A stretch of 64,000 nucleotides of DNA from Streptomyces sp. JJ38 (GTDB taxonomy: Bacteria > Actinomycetota > Actinomycetes > Streptomycetales > Streptomycetaceae). Of the stretch, positions 45,572-53,696 are shown one piece after another (position 1 is the first letter of the stretch; every line of letters begins with the position of its first letter). Under the pieces are notes generated by a model. The model was not told where the DNA came from. It did no database searches and saw nothing but the letters and a program-made list of their open reading frames with translations. Both the position numbers and the translations under genes were made by a program. The DNA lies in NCBI RefSeq assembly GCF_019303475.1, contig NZ_JABLSI010000013.1, forward strand, positions 98,071-162,070. The letters run 5' to 3'.

Positions 45572-45766
45572 GGCTGTGTGTTCGCCTTTCCCGCGTAAGG
45601 GCTGCAGCATCAGGCTTGGAGTCTCTCGCGCCGTCGCGCAGCGCGCCGATGACGGGCTCAACGTTTGCCCTGTCGATTGTGTGCACCTGCATCCAGCCTG
45701 CCATTCCCCAGCGTCGGTCGGGGACGTCACACTCTCCGCCCGGCGCCCGGAGCGTATGAGGCCCGG

Positions 45767-46163
45767 TTACGTGTCCGCGTAGCGGGCGGAGTTGTCCAGC
45801 CGGGTGGTGAAGTCGCCCGCGCCAGTCGCGGGTGAGCAGGAGCAGGGTTCGGCGGCGGTCAGGTCGGGAGTGTCGGTTAGCAGTTCGCCCTCCGGGGACC
45901 ACAGCGGGCCAGGCGGGCCTTTCCGGGGCCGGGGGAGGTGGTGGCCGGTTCCGGGGCGGGGTGAAGCGGTAGGGCAGGTGGGGGTCGAACGCGGCGTAGG
46001 CGGTGTTGCGGTCGGGGATGCTGAGGACGATGAGGCTGTCGGGTTCGGCGTTGTAGTACTCGCCGGGGTGGAAGTCGCGCACGGTCGCCGCGGGGAACAG
46101 CCGGGCGAGGTGGAGGCGGACGTAGAACAGAAGGGCGGAGGGGCGGCAGCATAGGTGTGCCAC
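45767..46163 (-). pseudogene. Frame-broken hypothetical gene
   Basis: From ATG 46163 the product reads naturally (MAHLCCRPSALLFYVRLHLA, FHPGEYYNAEPDSLIVLSIP, FDPHLPYRFTPPR). The good sequence then switches frame near 45920 (LWSPEGELLTDTPDLTAAEP), again near 45845 (LLLLTRDWRG) and again near 45812 (DFTTRLDNSARYADT, then stop at 45767). Three single-base changes are needed to read one protein of about 130 residues. Family unknown. Confidence 0.5.
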
Positions 46164-46216
46164 AAGGAGCTGTCCGTCCCGCTTGAGTGGAGCGGGGGCC
46201 GGGGAGGTAAGGGCAC

Positions 46217-46651
46217 ATGACTCAGCGCGATGGTTCTCCAGGCTCCAGTGACGATGCCCCGGTCTTGCTGATGCCGCCCCAGTTGCGGCACCTTGACGGC
46301 GATCCGCTCGCCGCCTTTGCCGCGCGGGTCTGGCGGACGCTGACCGGTACCGGCATCCCCGTGTATCTGCTCACCGACGACGACCCGCCGCGTCCTTACG
46401 GTGTCACGTTGGCCCTGATCTCGTCCTCGCGAGCGGACGGGGCGCATCTTCAGTTGGGGTGGAATCTTCCCCGTGAGCCGTCGGGCTCGGACGACACCCC
46501 TGAGGCCGCCCAGCTGTTGCGGGCTTCGACGGTGCTCACCTATGCGGTGGCGGGCATCCTGACCGCCTACGGCTATCAGCTCAGCACCGAGGAACCGGGG
46601 TTGCCCTGGCCGCCGTTCCTCAACGTCTACCCGGACGGCTCCAGCGCCTAG
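46217..46651 (+). CDS. Hypothetical protein
   Basis: A 144-residue soluble protein behind GGAGGTAAGGG. It has an ordered look (LRHLDGDPLAAFAARVWRTL, IPVYLLTDDD, LQLGWNLPREP) but no motif that I recognise. Divergent from the broken gene on its left. Probably a streptomycete-specific family. Confidence 0.6.
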   Translation: MTQRDGSPGSSDDAPVLLMPPQLRHLDGDPLAAFAARVWRTLTGTGIPVYLLTDDDPPRPYGVTLALISSSRADGAHLQLGWNLPREPSGSDDTPEAAQLLRASTVLTYAVAGILTAYGYQLSTEEPGLPWPPFLNVYPDGSSA

Positions 46652-46721
46652 CGAGCGGGAAAGCCTGGAAGAGCCCGCCCTCGTGGCCGGAGGGCGGGCT
46701 CGATAGTTCCACCGAGGAGGG

Positions 46722-46961
46722 TCAGCCGCCGAGATGTCCGTCGCGGACGCCGTCGATGAAGTGGGCGAACGCGTCGGCTGGGACGATCATGGCGGGGCCG
46801 GCCGGGTTCTTCGAGTCGTGCAGGCCGATGCCGTGGTGTGCGGTGCGGGTCAGGTCGGCGACCATGATGCAGGCGTTGCCGCTGCCGCTGGCCTTTGCCT
46901 TGAACCAGGCGTGGGCGGGGGCAAGGTCGGACGCGGTGAGGTAGTGGGCATGAGCGGTCAT
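46722..46961 (-). CDS. DUF397 protein
   Basis: A 79-residue DUF397 protein: WFKAKASGSGNACIMVADL is the family core with the usual Ser-x-x-x-x-x-Cys-Val/Ile. ATG 46961 overlaps the stop of the XRE gene. DUF397/XRE pairs are abundant in streptomycetes and act as linked developmental or toxin-antitoxin-like regulators; the DUF397 member is thought to counteract its partner. Confidence 0.88.
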   Translation of the reverse strand: MTAHAHYLTASDLAPAHAWFKAKASGSGNACIMVADLTRTAHHGIGLHDSKNPAGPAMIVPADAFAHFIDGVRDGHLGG

Positions 46962-47827
46962 GTCATGATCTCTCGCGATAGTTGGTGCAGGAACCCCCGC
47001 GTGTCCTCCGGCGGCAGTGCCGAGGCACGCAGGGCATCGAAGGACCGGGTGAACCGCCCGACCTCGCGCGGCTTGTCCGTGACCGAGACGGCGCCCCACG
47101 CGGTGTCTGTCTGGACCGTCGGCGGCAGTCCCTCCCCCAGGTCCAGGAGCATGAAGTCGTGGGAGGCGCGGAAGCCCGTGGAGCGGTGCGGCAGGATCTG
47201 CACCGTAACGTGGTCCAGCGCGGCCAGCTTCATCACCTCGTCGTACTGGTCGCGCATCACCTCCGGGCCGCCCAGGACCCAGCGCAGCGCGCCCTCGCCG
47301 AGGATCGCCCACAGCCGCGGCACCCCGTCGCCGCTCAGCAGCGCATCTTTGCGCTTCATGCGCAGGGCGACGTGCTTGTCAACGAACTCGCTGGTGGTCT
47401 CTTCCACGGGCTTGGCGACCTCGTGGACGGCGCGGGCGTACGCCTCGGTCTGCAGCAGGCCGAGTATGAGGGAGGGGTGCCAGGCGCGGATGGAGGTGGC
47501 GGTGGACTCGATGCCGACGAAGCGCTGCATGCCCGAGGGCATGACGTCCTTGTACTCGGTCCACCAGTCCTGGCTTGCGGCCTCCCGCTGGATCTCCAGC
47601 AGGGATTCCACGGCTTCGTCGTCGGTGACGCCGTAGCGGGCCAGCAGCTTGCGCAGTTCGCCGGCCTGGCGGAAGGACATCAGGCCCTTCTCCACTCGCT
47701 GGAGCTTGGTCTCGGAGAACGGCATGCCTCGGGCGGCGTCCTCGATCGTGAGCCCAGATTCGGTGCGCAGATGCCGCAGATGCGCGCCCAGCTCGATGCG
47801 GCGCGCTGTCGGCCTGGATCTGGCCAT
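46958..47827 (-). CDS. XRE-type regulator with DUF5753 sensor domain
   Basis: A 289-residue regulator of the Scr1/WhiJ kind. The HTH lies at residues about 12-65 (LGAHLRHLRTESGLTIEDAA, MPFSETKLQRVEKG). The DUF5753 part follows with SILIRAWHPSLILGLLQTEAYAR-like sequence (WHPSLILGLLQTEAYARAV) and LPHRSTGFRASHDFMLLD. It forms an operon with the DUF397 gene (ATGA overlap). Confidence 0.9.
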   Translation of the reverse strand: MARSRPTARRIELGAHLRHLRTESGLTIEDAARGMPFSETKLQRVEKGLMSFRQAGELRKLLARYGVTDDEAVESLLEIQREAASQDWWTEYKDVMPSGMQRFVGIESTATSIRAWHPSLILGLLQTEAYARAVHEVAKPVEETTSEFVDKHVALRMKRKDALLSGDGVPRLWAILGEGALRWVLGGPEVMRDQYDEVMKLAALDHVTVQILPHRSTGFRASHDFMLLDLGEGLPPTVQTDTAWGAVSVTDKPREVGRFTRSFDALRASALPPEDTRGFLHQLSREIMT

Positions 47828-47958
47828 GTGCTGGCCTCCTCGGTGTTTCTGATCGGCGCTCGCGGCGATGTGCGCGGCACTGGCGGCTCAACTGCCCACA
47901 GCGGCAACGCGAATGCATGATGCGGCATGTGCCAATTCCGGTGCAAGCGCTGAATTTC

Positions 47959-47982
47959 TGCCGATGCACTTGCCGATGCACT
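47959..47982. repeat. Two tandem 12-bp repeats in a divergent promoter region
   Basis: TGCCGATGCACT occurs twice head to tail (47959-47970, 47971-47982) between the divergent XRE gene (start 47827) and the gene at 48104. A related GATGCGGCATGTGCC stretch lies just to the left. A binding site for the XRE protein is the simplest reading. Confidence 0.6.
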
Positions 47983-48103
47983 CTGCCACACGCCACCGTG
48001 AGAGAGCCCTTCGGCTCCACCCCGCGAAGACGCCGCGAGCCCCGGCTGTTCACCTCCCCTACACCCGCCGAGGACCTGCGGCCACCACTCATGAGGGACC
48101 GCC

Positions 48104-48448
48104 ATGACGGCCACTAACGCAACCCCCACACACGCCAGCGTCGCTCGCGACGTCGAACTCGCCCTCGCCTGGGCACGCAGCCCGCACCAGGCCCAGGCTC
48201 CGGCTGCCGCCGAGCTGCGCTGCCGTCTGGTCGGCTACATCCGCGCCTTCACCGACGACGCCCAGCGCTACGCCGACAGGCTCGAGGACGGGCTCCAGCG
48301 CACCACCGCGGCGAGCACCGTGCGGCACGCCAGGCAGCTGGCCACCACGCCGGGCGGCGATCCGAGGGCGATGCTCACCCTGCTGGCGAGAAGCGCGGAC
48401 ATTCTCCAGCGCTACGCCCGAGCCGCCGGGCCGGGTGCGTGCCGGTGA
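48104..48448 (+). CDS. Small helical protein, possibly DUF6415
   Basis: A 114-residue all-helical protein. LRCRLVGYIRAFTDDAQRYA and TTAASTVRHARQLATTP resemble the DUF6415 family of streptomycetes as far as I can judge from memory. ATG 48104 follows GAGGGA. Function unknown; it faces away from the XRE/DUF397 pair. Confidence 0.5.
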   Translation: MTATNATPTHASVARDVELALAWARSPHQAQAPAAAELRCRLVGYIRAFTDDAQRYADRLEDGLQRTTAASTVRHARQLATTPGGDPRAMLTLLARSADILQRYARAAGPGACR

Positions 48449-48740
48449 GCGGGCGTCACGCGTCCGGTGGCCGGGACCGGGTCGGCGCGGTGGCTGCACG
48501 GGTCTGTGGAGCCGGGCACCTCGTCGAGATCGGATTGCTCGGCTCAGCCGTCCACGACCAGGCTCGTGCGGCGCCGACCAGCGCGGTGGTGGCTGGCGGC
48601 GGGCCCGAGGAAGAACCGTCAGGAAGGGCAGTGAAATCTTTCCGCCGCGAGGCCGTTTGGAGGAGAACTCCAGCACAAGCGCCTGTGGCCGGGCGTGCGA
48701 CGAGCCACGGAACCACACGCAGGGAAGGGGGACGCGCATC

Positions 48741-49895
48741 GTGTACGTGCTGAAGCTCCAGACGGCTGCTGGCGCGGTGGGGGTGACCGTCAGGTCACCG
48801 CACCGCGGCGTGATCGACTGGATCGCCCGCTACGTCGGGCCGTGGTGGCAGACGAGCCGCGCCGACGATTTGATGGGTGGTCCGGTGGTGACCGCGATGG
48901 CGTCCGGATTCGACGAGCTGGCCGCCGAGGTGGAAGCCGCCCGGTGGCAGGAGGTCGGCTATCCCCGGGCTGCGACGCGCTACGCCGCGGGCCGGGAGGG
49001 CACGGTGATCGCGGTGACGCCTGCCGACAGGGTCGGCTACCGCTACACCGCCCCCACCGACCGGATGGACGTCCATGGCGAGCGGCCGCATGTGCTCGCT
49101 CGCTCTGCGGTCCGGGTGGCGCGGGAGCTGGTTCGTGCGCAGCTCGTGGCCGATGGGTGGGTGCTGCTGCATGCCTCGGCCGCGGTCTGGCCGGGCGGAG
49201 GGGCGGTGCTGGCGCTGGGCGGGCGGGGAGCGGGCAAGTCCACCCTCGCCTTCACCCTCGCCGCCGCAGGGGCTGGGTTATTGGGCAACGACCGGGTGTT
49301 CGCCCGGCCCGCGCGCGAGGGCGGGGTGGAGCTGGCGCCGTGGCCCTCGGGCGCCGCGATAGGACTGGGCCTGCTGGGCGCGCTGGGCTGGACCGAGGTG
49401 GCGCGCGAGCACCTGGCGGGCGGGGCGGCTGCGCACCCGTCGCAGGACGCGCGGGTGACCGCCGCGATCCTGGCCGGCCACACCACGGCCCTGTTCGACG
49501 AGGGGCGGGAGGTGAAGGCGCACATCCGCCCGGAAGAATTCACCGGCTGGTTCGGCCTGTCCGGCGCCGCCTGCGGGCGAGTGACGGTGATGGTCTTCCC
49601 CGCCATCCGCCCCGGGGCACGGCCCGGCCTTGACGGCACGCGCGACGTGGCCGCGGTGGGGGTGTCGGAGGCGGACTTCATGATGGGCGCCACGGAGGAC
49701 TCCTACCCCGACATCTTCGGTCTGACCGGCGGGCGCGGGGCGGGCTCGGCGCAAGCCCGTGCCGAGGTGGCTGCCCGGCTCGCCGCGGTGCCGGGTTACC
49801 CGGTTGTCCTCGGGCACGCCCCGGGCGCAAACGCCGCGTTCCTCACCCGCCTCGTCCCGGCTCCGGGGCCGGCCGCGGTGGTGGAGCGCGGCTGA
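48741..49895 (+). CDS. HprK-like P-loop protein 1
   Basis: A 384-residue protein. The C-terminal half carries a P-loop GGRGAGKSTLAFTLA near residue 160 followed by GLLGNDRVF, the arrangement of HPr kinase/phosphorylase-like ATPases that phosphorylate serine or small substrates. The N-terminal 130 residues (VYVLKLQTAAGAVGVTVRSP, and DELAAEVEAARWQEVGYPR) are of unknown fold. GTG 48741 follows AAGGGGG. Its stop overlaps the start of the second P-loop gene. First gene of a six-gene cluster on the plus strand. Confidence 0.75.
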   Translation: MYVLKLQTAAGAVGVTVRSPHRGVIDWIARYVGPWWQTSRADDLMGGPVVTAMASGFDELAAEVEAARWQEVGYPRAATRYAAGREGTVIAVTPADRVGYRYTAPTDRMDVHGERPHVLARSAVRVARELVRAQLVADGWVLLHASAAVWPGGGAVLALGGRGAGKSTLAFTLAAAGAGLLGNDRVFARPAREGGVELAPWPSGAAIGLGLLGALGWTEVAREHLAGGAAAHPSQDARVTAAILAGHTTALFDEGREVKAHIRPEEFTGWFGLSGAACGRVTVMVFPAIRPGARPGLDGTRDVAAVGVSEADFMMGATEDSYPDIFGLTGGRGAGSAQARAEVAARLAAVPGYPVVLGHAPGANAAFLTRLVPAPGPAAVVERG

Positions 49896-50791
49896 TGGGC
49901 GGTGAGGAACGGTGTGTGGTGGAGCTGCACAGCGCGGGGCGGGGGTTGGTGGTGGATGGCCCGGCGGCCCTGGTGGGGGCGTGGTGGCCGAGGGTCGCGC
50001 CGTACCTTCCCGGTGTCGCCCCCGGCGGTGTTCCGGTGGCGGCCCGGGCGGAAGTGCGGCCGGTGGCGGTGCCCGGCGGGGCGGGGATGGCGGATGCGCG
50101 GCGGTGGCTGGGTGCGTACCTGCACCGGCTGCACCTGGCGCACGGCACGCTGTGCGCGCACGCGGTCTGCGCTCAGCCGCCGGGCGGGGGCGGGGCGGTG
50201 GTGCTCCTGGGTGGGCACGGCGCGGGCAAGACGCTGGTCGCGCTCGCCTTGGCCGGGCGTGGCTGGCGGGTGCTGGCGGGCGATGTCGCCCTGCTGGACT
50301 GCTCCGGCCCCGGCCGGGCGGCGGTGCTGGGCGGCACCAGCGCGATGGTGGTCCGCCGCCGCGCGACAGCACGGTGGTTCCCCGAGCTCGGCCTGCCTCT
50401 GGAGGGCTCTGTCACCGTGGAGGTGGGCAACCGGCCGGGCCTGTCCGTCGTCGCCCCGGGCCAGCCAGCCTCGGTGGCGGCCGGGCTGGTCGTCGACATC
50501 GATGGCGGCCGGTTCGCTGCAGAAACCGCCCTGGAGCCGGTCGACCGGCACACGGCCGCCAACACCTGGCTGCGGGCCAGCGGCCATCTGCTGGACCGGA
50601 TGCTGGAGACGCCAGGCGGCCAGGCGCTGCGCGAGGTCGAGGACCACGCGGGCTATCTCCGTCGCCTCGCCTTCGTCCGCACGCTGGCCGGCCTCCTGCC
50701 GCTGTACGCCGCGTGGGGGAGCCCGGAGCGCATCGCGGCCGGGGCTGCACGCCTGGCAGCCGGCCACCAGCCCGCACAGGGGGAGTGCTGA
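49895..50791 (+). CDS. HprK-like P-loop protein 2
   Basis: A 298-residue relative of the preceding protein with P-loop LLGGHGAGKTLVALALA near residue 107 and VLAGDVALLDC behind it. N-terminal part is shorter. The one-base overlaps with both neighbours (TGATG) indicate coupled translation and probably fixed stoichiometry with protein 1. A heteromeric kinase is a possible reading; substrate unknown. Confidence 0.72.
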   Translation: MGGEERCVVELHSAGRGLVVDGPAALVGAWWPRVAPYLPGVAPGGVPVAARAEVRPVAVPGGAGMADARRWLGAYLHRLHLAHGTLCAHAVCAQPPGGGGAVVLLGGHGAGKTLVALALAGRGWRVLAGDVALLDCSGPGRAAVLGGTSAMVVRRRATARWFPELGLPLEGSVTVEVGNRPGLSVVAPGQPASVAAGLVVDIDGGRFAAETALEPVDRHTAANTWLRASGHLLDRMLETPGGQALREVEDHAGYLRRLAFVRTLAGLLPLYAAWGSPERIAAGAARLAAGHQPAQGEC

Positions 50792-51717
50792 TGTCCCATC
50801 AGTCAGACACCGGGGTGCGCCGTCCGCACGCGGGCGCGCGGATCAGGCTGGAAGGCGGCCAGGCGTGGCTCCTGCCCCCCGCGCCGGGCCCGGCATCAGA
50901 TGGCTGGGTCGCGGGGCGCTGGAGCGTGCTGTCCCCGGGGACGGAGAGGCGACACCTGGCCGCCAGCCGGACTGGGGCACCGCGCGAGGCCGGGTACATG
51001 ACCCTCGGCCGGCAGCACGATCGGGCGGGTTGGGTGCTGGCGCCGGTGCCGCACGGCGCCGCCTTCCCTCCCGGCATCACCGGCGCGGTCACCGCGCCGC
51101 CCGGCGTCCCGGTGGCGACGGCGGCGGTGGCCCGGTTCCAGCAGATCGCCCTCTTGGGCCTGGACCGGCTCGGGGCCGGGGCCGAGCTTGACCGTGCGGT
51201 GGTGGTCGGCTCCGGGCCGGTCGCACTGGGCGTGGCGCTTGAACTGGCGCGGCGCGGCGCCACCACGATCCGGGTGGCCACCTCCCGTCCGCGTCCGCCG
51301 ATCCTGGCCGTGCCCGGAGCCACCTTCCTGCCCCCAGACGCTGGTGTGGCGGGTGACGCCGGGCTGGTCATCGACGCGGCTGGCACACCGGAGCGTGCCG
51401 CTTGTCTGCTCGCTCCCGGCGGGGTCCTGGGCCTGCTGGGCACTCCGCCGCTGACGTCCGGTGTTGCGGCGCTGGCCGCGCACCGGGGCGGCTGGACGGT
51501 GACGGGGATGCACGAGCTCGCCCCGGCCGAGGCGGGCGCGTACCAGGCTGCCTACACCACCGCAGCTGCGTGGCTGGCCGACCACCTCGACTCCCAGCTG
51601 GTGGAGTCCTGGTGCCGCACCGTGCCCGGTCGTCTCGCCCCGCGCGCCTACCGGTTCCTGGGCACGCCCGCCCGGCCGGCCGAGCCGGTCATCCTTTTCG
51701 ACTGGCAGGCACCATGA
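50791..51717 (+). CDS. Medium-chain (zinc-type) alcohol dehydrogenase-like protein
   Basis: A 308-residue MDR-superfamily oxidoreductase. The NAD(P) site AVVVGSGPVALGVALELARRG lies near residue 135, followed by GLVIDAAGTPERAACLLAPG. The N-terminal GroES-like part is short and the usual zinc-binding Cys/His (GHE, four-Cys lobe) are not evident, so it may be a zinc-free member. A sugar or cyclitol dehydrogenase is plausible from context. Confidence 0.75.
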   Translation: MSHQSDTGVRRPHAGARIRLEGGQAWLLPPAPGPASDGWVAGRWSVLSPGTERRHLAASRTGAPREAGYMTLGRQHDRAGWVLAPVPHGAAFPPGITGAVTAPPGVPVATAAVARFQQIALLGLDRLGAGAELDRAVVVGSGPVALGVALELARRGATTIRVATSRPRPPILAVPGATFLPPDAGVAGDAGLVIDAAGTPERAACLLAPGGVLGLLGTPPLTSGVAALAAHRGGWTVTGMHELAPAEAGAYQAAYTTAAAWLADHLDSQLVESWCRTVPGRLAPRAYRFLGTPARPAEPVILFDWQAP

Positions 51718-52517
51718 CCACGGTGGGCCTGTACAGCATCTCCGTGCGGGGCCTGGACGTTCCCGGCCTGCTGGCGTGGGCCGCCCGCGAGCAGATCCCG
51801 CTGCTCCATCTGCGCGGCGGCCCGCGCGGCTTCGATCTCGCCCGCCGCGCCCCAGCCCTGCTGACCGGCTTGCGGCGGCAGGCCGACGACGTCGGCGTGC
51901 CCATCACCGGAGTCACCGCCGACATTGACCTCGCCGACCTTCTCGCCGGACCGCCGAGGGCGCGCGTTGCGGCTCGCGCCGAGCTTGACCGGCTCGCCGA
52001 GGCCGCCACCGTGCTCGGAGCAAGCTGGGTGCGGTTGCTGGCCCGCACCGAGCCGGCCGGCACCTACCTCCACGCGCTGCACGACCAGCCCCTGCCCGAC
52101 CCGCCGGTGGGCCTGCTGGTTGAGCCGCACCACCCCGCCTGGCTCCAGCCCGCCGCCCATACCGCGCTCGCCGCGCTGCTGGCCGGAACTCCCCGGCTGC
52201 GGCTGCTGGCCGACACCGCCCAGCTCACCACCGCCTCCGCCCGGCACGGCGGTGACGGGGTGCTCGCACCGCTGCTGGACGAGGCGGAGGTGCTGCACCT
52301 GTCGGACGACGGCACCGGCCTGAACAAGCACCACCGTGTCACCGCCCAAGTAGCGGCACGGATCGCCGCCGGGAAGCGGATCGAGGTCGCCGTGGAGTGG
52401 ACCGGCACCGACCGCTCCCCGGCCGCCTGCCTGCACCGGTACCGGGCGGCTCGCGCCTGGTGGGACCGCATCCTCCACCAGAGGTCGCCGGGCCCACACC
52501 ACTCCACACCCCGCTAG
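51714..52517 (+). CDS. TIM-barrel xylose isomerase-like/AP endonuclease family 2 protein
   Basis: A 267-residue barrel protein. VGLYSISVRGLDVPGLLAWA starts strand 1; later strands are seen in PVGLLVEPHH, RLRLLADTAQLT (metal-ligand Asp) and VLHLSDDGTGLNKHH (Asp/His), ending EVAVEWTG. This matches sugar-phosphate/keto-sugar isomerases and epimerases. ATGA overlap with the MDR gene. The exact reaction is unknown. Confidence 0.75.
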   Translation: MTTVGLYSISVRGLDVPGLLAWAAREQIPLLHLRGGPRGFDLARRAPALLTGLRRQADDVGVPITGVTADIDLADLLAGPPRARVAARAELDRLAEAATVLGASWVRLLARTEPAGTYLHALHDQPLPDPPVGLLVEPHHPAWLQPAAHTALAALLAGTPRLRLLADTAQLTTASARHGGDGVLAPLLDEAEVLHLSDDGTGLNKHHRVTAQVAARIAAGKRIEVAVEWTGTDRSPAACLHRYRAARAWWDRILHQRSPGPHHSTPR

Positions 52518-52566
52518 GGTAGTGGGCCGCTCACCAGCCGTGATGACCGAGAAGGAGCAGCGGGCC

Positions 52567-53640
52567 ATGCCGACGACCGCCACAAGCACCACCGAGCCCC
52601 CGGCCACCGCGCAGATCACCGAAATCCTCGCCGACGCCTACGGCCTCCCCGGGGCCCGGCTGACCCGGCTCGACGGCCAGGTCGCCATCAACTACCGCGC
52701 CGAATCCACGGACGGCCGGGTCGTGTTCGTCAAGCACTACCAGCCCACTGCAGACCTGGCCGCCGAGGACGACGTGATCGCCCAGACGAAGCTGGCCGGC
52801 CAGCACGGCGTGCCCGTCGCCGCTGTGATCACCAACAGCGACGGCGAGACCATCACACGCCACGCCGGCACTGCGCTGTCGGTGTGGCGGTGGATGCCCG
52901 GCCACACCATTGACAGCGGGCTCACACCCGCTCAGCAGGCCGCCGCCGGCCGCATGCTCGGCCGCATCCACGCCGCGTTCGCCGACCATCGGGCCAGTTC
53001 CCACCCCTCACCCAAAGCCAGCAAGTGGCTCAACCCGGACCTGGCCAAGCGCGAGGCCACGATCGGACAGCTGCTGGACATCATCAACGGGCGCGCGGAG
53101 CATAACGCCTTCGACCGGCAGGCCGCCGCCACCCTCGCCGAGCGCCGCACCCAGCTTGGGCGCCTGCCCGGCCTGCTCGCCGGGCTCCCACCCCTGCACA
53201 CCCAGGTCCTCCACGGCGACTACTCCCCGAAGAACATCCTCTTCGACGGCGACGACATCACCGCGGTGGTCGACTTCGGCCCCGCCGAGCCCTACCTGGC
53301 CGTCTGGGAGCTGGGCCGTATCGCCTTCGACCCCCGCTCCATCGTCCACGGTCCGGACTGGATCGCCTCCGGCCTCACCCTCGTGACCGCCTACCGCGAA
53401 GCCAACGAGCACCTGCCCGCCGCCGACATCACCGCCTGCGCCCGCGTCGCGCTCATCCAGCTCACCGCCAGCCTCTACGGAGTCAAGGAGCACTATCTGG
53501 AGCCCGGCCTCGACCAGGACGACCTCGACCAGTTCTGGCTGCTGCGCCACCACGCGGCCACCGCGCTTTTTGACCGCCTGGCCGAGGCCGAGGCCGCGCT
53601 GGCCCAGGCCGCCCACACCAGCAACCCGCCCAGCCGGTAA
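52567..53640 (+). CDS. APH-fold small-molecule kinase
   Basis: A 357-residue phosphotransferase. Catalytic loop LHGDYSPKNILF and metal site AVVDFGPAEPYLAVWE are clear; VVFVKHYQPT gives the ATP-binding Lys. It resembles homoserine/choline-kinase-like APH proteins. AAGGAG precedes ATG 52567. In the cluster it could phosphorylate the sugar-like or amino-acid-like intermediate. Confidence 0.8.
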   Translation: MPTTATSTTEPPATAQITEILADAYGLPGARLTRLDGQVAINYRAESTDGRVVFVKHYQPTADLAAEDDVIAQTKLAGQHGVPVAAVITNSDGETITRHAGTALSVWRWMPGHTIDSGLTPAQQAAAGRMLGRIHAAFADHRASSHPSPKASKWLNPDLAKREATIGQLLDIINGRAEHNAFDRQAAATLAERRTQLGRLPGLLAGLPPLHTQVLHGDYSPKNILFDGDDITAVVDFGPAEPYLAVWELGRIAFDPRSIVHGPDWIASGLTLVTAYREANEHLPAADITACARVALIQLTASLYGVKEHYLEPGLDQDDLDQFWLLRHHAATALFDRLAEAEAALAQAAHTSNPPSR

Positions 53641-53696
53641 CCCGTCCTCCAGCCCCGCCACGCGGGGCTGGTTGTCCGCCCGCAGGGAGGCGACGT

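Noticed and set aside
45572..45771. Tryptophan attenuator in front of trpS
   Set aside because: The upstream frames have at most one or two scattered Trp codons and no clear alternative hairpins; not supportable.
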